DNA of 17,190 bases from CAG-826 sp964546565 (GTDB lineage Bacteria; Bacillota_I; Bacilli_A; RFN20; CAG-826): contig CAZJKC010000037.1 of assembly GCA_964546565.1 (NCBI GenBank), positions 1 to 17,190 on the forward strand, read 5' to 3'. This document shows positions 15,568-17,190 of the stretch, in pieces. Within the stretch, counting starts at the first letter, position 1; each line of letters starts with the position of its first letter. The notes under the pieces were generated by a model. That model was given only the letters and a program-made list of their open reading frames with translations, did not search any database and was not told where the DNA came from. Position numbers and translations under genes: made by a program.

Positions 15568-15596
15568 TTGAAATAATTGTTTAAATGTATTAAATT
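15568..15596 (+). promoter_or_regulatory. Tentative promoter of the divergent GH16 gene
   Basis: TTGAAA (15568-15573), a 17-base spacer and TAAATT (15591-15596) place a start near 15603, so the operator at 15602-15621 would cover it. TATAAA at 15558-15563 is an alternative -10 with a poor -35. The choice is uncertain. Confidence 0.4.
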
Positions 15597-15601
15597 AGTA
15601 G

Positions 15602-15621
15602 TAAGGAAATCGCTTTCGTAA
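15602..15621 (+). promoter_or_regulatory. LacI-family operator at the divergent GH16 gene
   Basis: Bases 15602-15621 read TTACGAAAGCGATTTCCTTA on the minus strand, the same operator as at 15440-15459 with three differences. The core GAAATCGCTTTC is 15606-15617. It ends at the first base of the AGGAGG ribosome-binding site (15621-15626), so a bound repressor would block transcription start or early elongation. The two operators are in mirror orientation, about 162 bp apart centre to centre. Confidence 0.7.
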
Positions 15622-15631
15622 GGAGGACAAT

Positions 15632-17077
15632 ATGAAAAAATCAAGTGTTTTATGCCTTTCAATCATAGCTTTAGGCATATCCGGATGTGGTATTAATAAT
15701 AATCAAGGTACAAGCCAACCGACTTCAATTACAATTGACAAAAACACCTATTATGGTGAAATCCAAAATCGCGTAAATTTCGATAATGAAAATGCTTTAA
15801 ACTTCAATCAAACGATGGAAAATGGATTAGATGATGATGTCTTTTACGCTATCGACGGGGCATGGCATACTGATCAAGGATTCGTACATGGAGGAGTTAA
15901 AAAAAGAAATCTCTATTATTCTTCTGATGGTGATCATTCTTATTTATTAATGAAAGCTCGTGGATCATATAACAAAGAAGACCCTGACGCGATTGGTAAA
16001 CCAGAAGGGGCATGTATTATTACACAAAATCATTTAGGCCCTGGCCGTTATGAAATCGCTATGGCAGCAATGCCGCGTGAAGGTGCTGTTACTGCATTTT
16101 GGACTTATTGCACCACAACTGGTAATGAATCAACATCACAAAATGAAATTGATATTGAAATTGGTGGATCAACAAATGGTACCCAATTTGAAAATATGTG
16201 GTGTACAACATGGACCCAAAAAAACAATAAAGATACGGATACTGTATTAGTAACTGATCAACTATATATGAACGATGGAAAAATACATAAATATACATTT
16301 GATTGGTATACAAACTATATGGGGACAGGTACAAAACGTGTTGATTGGTTTATTGATGGTATCTTAATTAAATCCATTGAAGGAGAAGTTGTTCCAGAGC
16401 ATGAAACACCGCTGTGGATAGGCATATGGTTCCCTCCATATTGGGCTGGTAATCCTTATTTTAATGAAGATTACTTAATAATCGAAAATATCAGTTACAC
16501 AGCTTTCGATAGCAGTCAGTATTTCGACTCTTGCCGCGCTAATCCAAGTTATGTAAAAACTAAACCAAGTGATGCCAATATTCAAACTATTGATTATGAT
16601 ATTGTTAAAAATCTTAACAAACTTTCTAATGGTGATTTTGAATCATTAGATATCGCTATTGACAAATCCTATTTTGGATGGTCAATTGATGAAGCCTCTA
16701 AGGGTAGCGTGCAATTAGTAGAAGGTCAAAATGGGCAAGCTTATGCTCTTACAGCCGGAATAAAAACTACTGATGACTATTATGGTGAATACTTATATCA
16801 AACTATTAGTAACGCTTATCCTGGTTTCAAATACAAATTAAAAATAGATGCTAAATTACTTGATAATGCTTCATCAGGGGCTATTGAAATTTATTATAAA
16901 GGTATAGCGGGAAACACTATTAAAAAAGAACTTATTAATATTGATTCAACTGATTTTAAAACATATGAAAAAGAAATTATCATGATTGATAACTCTAAAA
17001 AATTACAAATTGATATTACAAGCGAAGATGGAACAGTAATTTACGATAATGCATCTTTAGTTTATTTAGGTAATTAA
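15632..17077 (+). CDS. GH16 lipoprotein, regular-strand (EIDIE) type, with C-terminal CBM-like domain
   Basis: This 481-residue protein is a surface glycoside hydrolase or transglycosylase. The signal peptide has lipobox ISGC (Cys19). The GH16 domain covers about residues 45-295, with ITQNHLGPGRYEIAM, AFWTY and the catalytic motif NEIDIEIGG (Glu172, Asp174, Glu176). The spacing E-x-D-x-E lacks the extra residue of laminarinases; it is the arrangement of lichenases and xyloglucan transglycosylase-like GH16 groups. WFIDGILIKSIEG supplies the following cleft strands. Residues about 326-481 look like a jelly-roll carbohydrate-binding module (LSNGDFES at the start, YDNASLVYLG at the end). The gene is divergent from the importer operon and shares its operator. 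AGGAGG is five bases before ATG 15632. It may open mixed-linkage or branched glucan that the other two enzymes do not attack; the substrate is an inference from motif type and context. Confidence 0.9.
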   Translation: MKKSSVLCLSIIALGISGCGINNNQGTSQPTSITIDKNTYYGEIQNRVNFDNENALNFNQTMENGLDDDVFYAIDGAWHTDQGFVHGGVKKRNLYYSSDGDHSYLLMKARGSYNKEDPDAIGKPEGACIITQNHLGPGRYEIAMAAMPREGAVTAFWTYCTTTGNESTSQNEIDIEIGGSTNGTQFENMWCTTWTQKNNKDTDTVLVTDQLYMNDGKIHKYTFDWYTNYMGTGTKRVDWFIDGILIKSIEGEVVPEHETPLWIGIWFPPYWAGNPYFNEDYLIIENISYTAFDSSQYFDSCRANPSYVKTKPSDANIQTIDYDIVKNLNKLSNGDFESLDIAIDKSYFGWSIDEASKGSVQLVEGQNGQAYALTAGIKTTDDYYGEYLYQTISNAYPGFKYKLKIDAKLLDNASSGAIEIYYKGIAGNTIKKELINIDSTDFKTYEKEIIMIDNSKKLQIDITSEDGTVIYDNASLVYLGN

Positions 17078-17084
17078 TAATCAT

Positions 17085-17110
17085 AAAAGAGCCGCTCGGC
17101 TCTTTTTTTT
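17085..17110 (+). terminator. Terminator of the divergent GH16 gene
   Basis: AAAAGAGCC (17085-17093) and GGCTCTTTT (17098-17106) form a 9-bp stem with loop GCTC, followed by further T to 17110. It starts eight bases after the TAA of the GH16 gene. Confidence 0.85.
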
Positions 17111-17115
17111 ATACG

Positions 17116-17145
17116 AAAAGGGGACCAAAGCAACATCCCCTTTTT
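17116..17145. terminator. A-rich/T-rich hairpin, probable minus-strand or bidirectional terminator
   Basis: AAAAGGGGA (17116-17124) pairs with TCCCCTTTT (17136-17144) around an 11-base loop. Both strands end in a T-run after the stem. The plus strand already has a terminator just before it, and a possible minus-strand stop codon lies at 17148-17150, so this hairpin most likely ends a gene entering from the right. Confidence 0.65.
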
Positions 17146-17147
17146 CA

Positions 17148-17190
17148 TTACTTTCTAATCTTTTCAATCAACACTTGATGCTTTTTCGTT
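17148..17190 (-). CDS. Possible C-terminal tail of a minus-strand gene, cut by the window edge
   Basis: Read on the minus strand, 13 codons (TKKHQVLIEKIRK) lead to a TAA at 17148-17150, three bases from the terminator hairpin at 17116-17145. A Lys-rich end directly before a terminator is what a real gene end looks like here, but 13 residues cannot identify a family and chance is not excluded. Confidence 0.35.
   Translation of the reverse strand, partial: TKKHQVLIEKIRK

Noticed and set aside
15440..15621. Treating all three CG-centred palindromes as cre sites
   Set aside because: The outer two miss both terminal cre bases (TG...CA) and share a longer ACGAAAGCG flank that the central site lacks, so at least two different regulators are more likely.

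Overview
The window is AT-rich, densely packed bacterial DNA from a low-GC Gram-positive lineage. Lipoproteins carry Bacillota-type lipoboxes, an MsmX/UgpC-type sugar-importer ATPase is present, ribosome-binding sites are purine-rich, and two intergenic sites match LacI-family operators. I infer Bacillota, class Bacilli, perhaps a gut relative of the Acholeplasma/RF39 or Erysipelotrichia-like groups; no rRNA or other marker confirms this. Tryptophan is encoded by TGG and reading frames are intact, so UGA is not being read as Trp.

Region 1 (1-435) has no convincing complete gene. It holds two 15-bp direct repeats around a small GC hairpin, two strong plus-strand terminator hairpins, an unexplained inverted-repeat pair, and a good sigma-A promoter for the next gene.

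Region 2 (436-3813, plus strand) has two genes. The first is the most unusual item here: a 592-residue membrane protein. It reads as a half prephenate-dehydratase-like lobe, two transmembrane helices, a beta-barrel resembling the Cap15/S-2TM-beta effector of CBASS immunity, and a full prephenate-dehydratase-like domain whose TRF motif has become TTF. The second is a DUF1846/UPF0371 protein. Overlapping terminators at 3802-3853 separate this region from the next.

Region 3 (3856-17077) is a beta-glucan utilisation locus built around a divergent promoter. Eight minus-strand genes (15416 down to 3856) are spaced 1-21 bases apart and appear to be one operon: solute-binding lipoprotein, two permeases, a beta-helix lipoprotein, a very large GH94-like (probably GH161-type) phosphorylase, a GH16 lipoprotein, an MsmX-like ATPase with an extra coiled-coil insertion, and a second GH16 lipoprotein with a carbohydrate-binding module. 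A third GH16 lipoprotein (15632-17077) runs the other way. The likely scheme is that surface GH16 enzymes cut beta-1,3- or mixed-linkage glucan, the ABC importer takes up the oligosaccharides, and the cytoplasmic phosphorylase releases glucose 1-phosphate. Two near-identical LacI-type operators, one per divergent promoter, plus a central near-consensus cre site, suggest substrate induction combined with catabolite control. The regulator gene is not in the window.

The right edge (17085-17190) has the terminator of the third GH16 gene, a second bidirectional-looking hairpin, and what may be the last 13 codons of a minus-strand gene.
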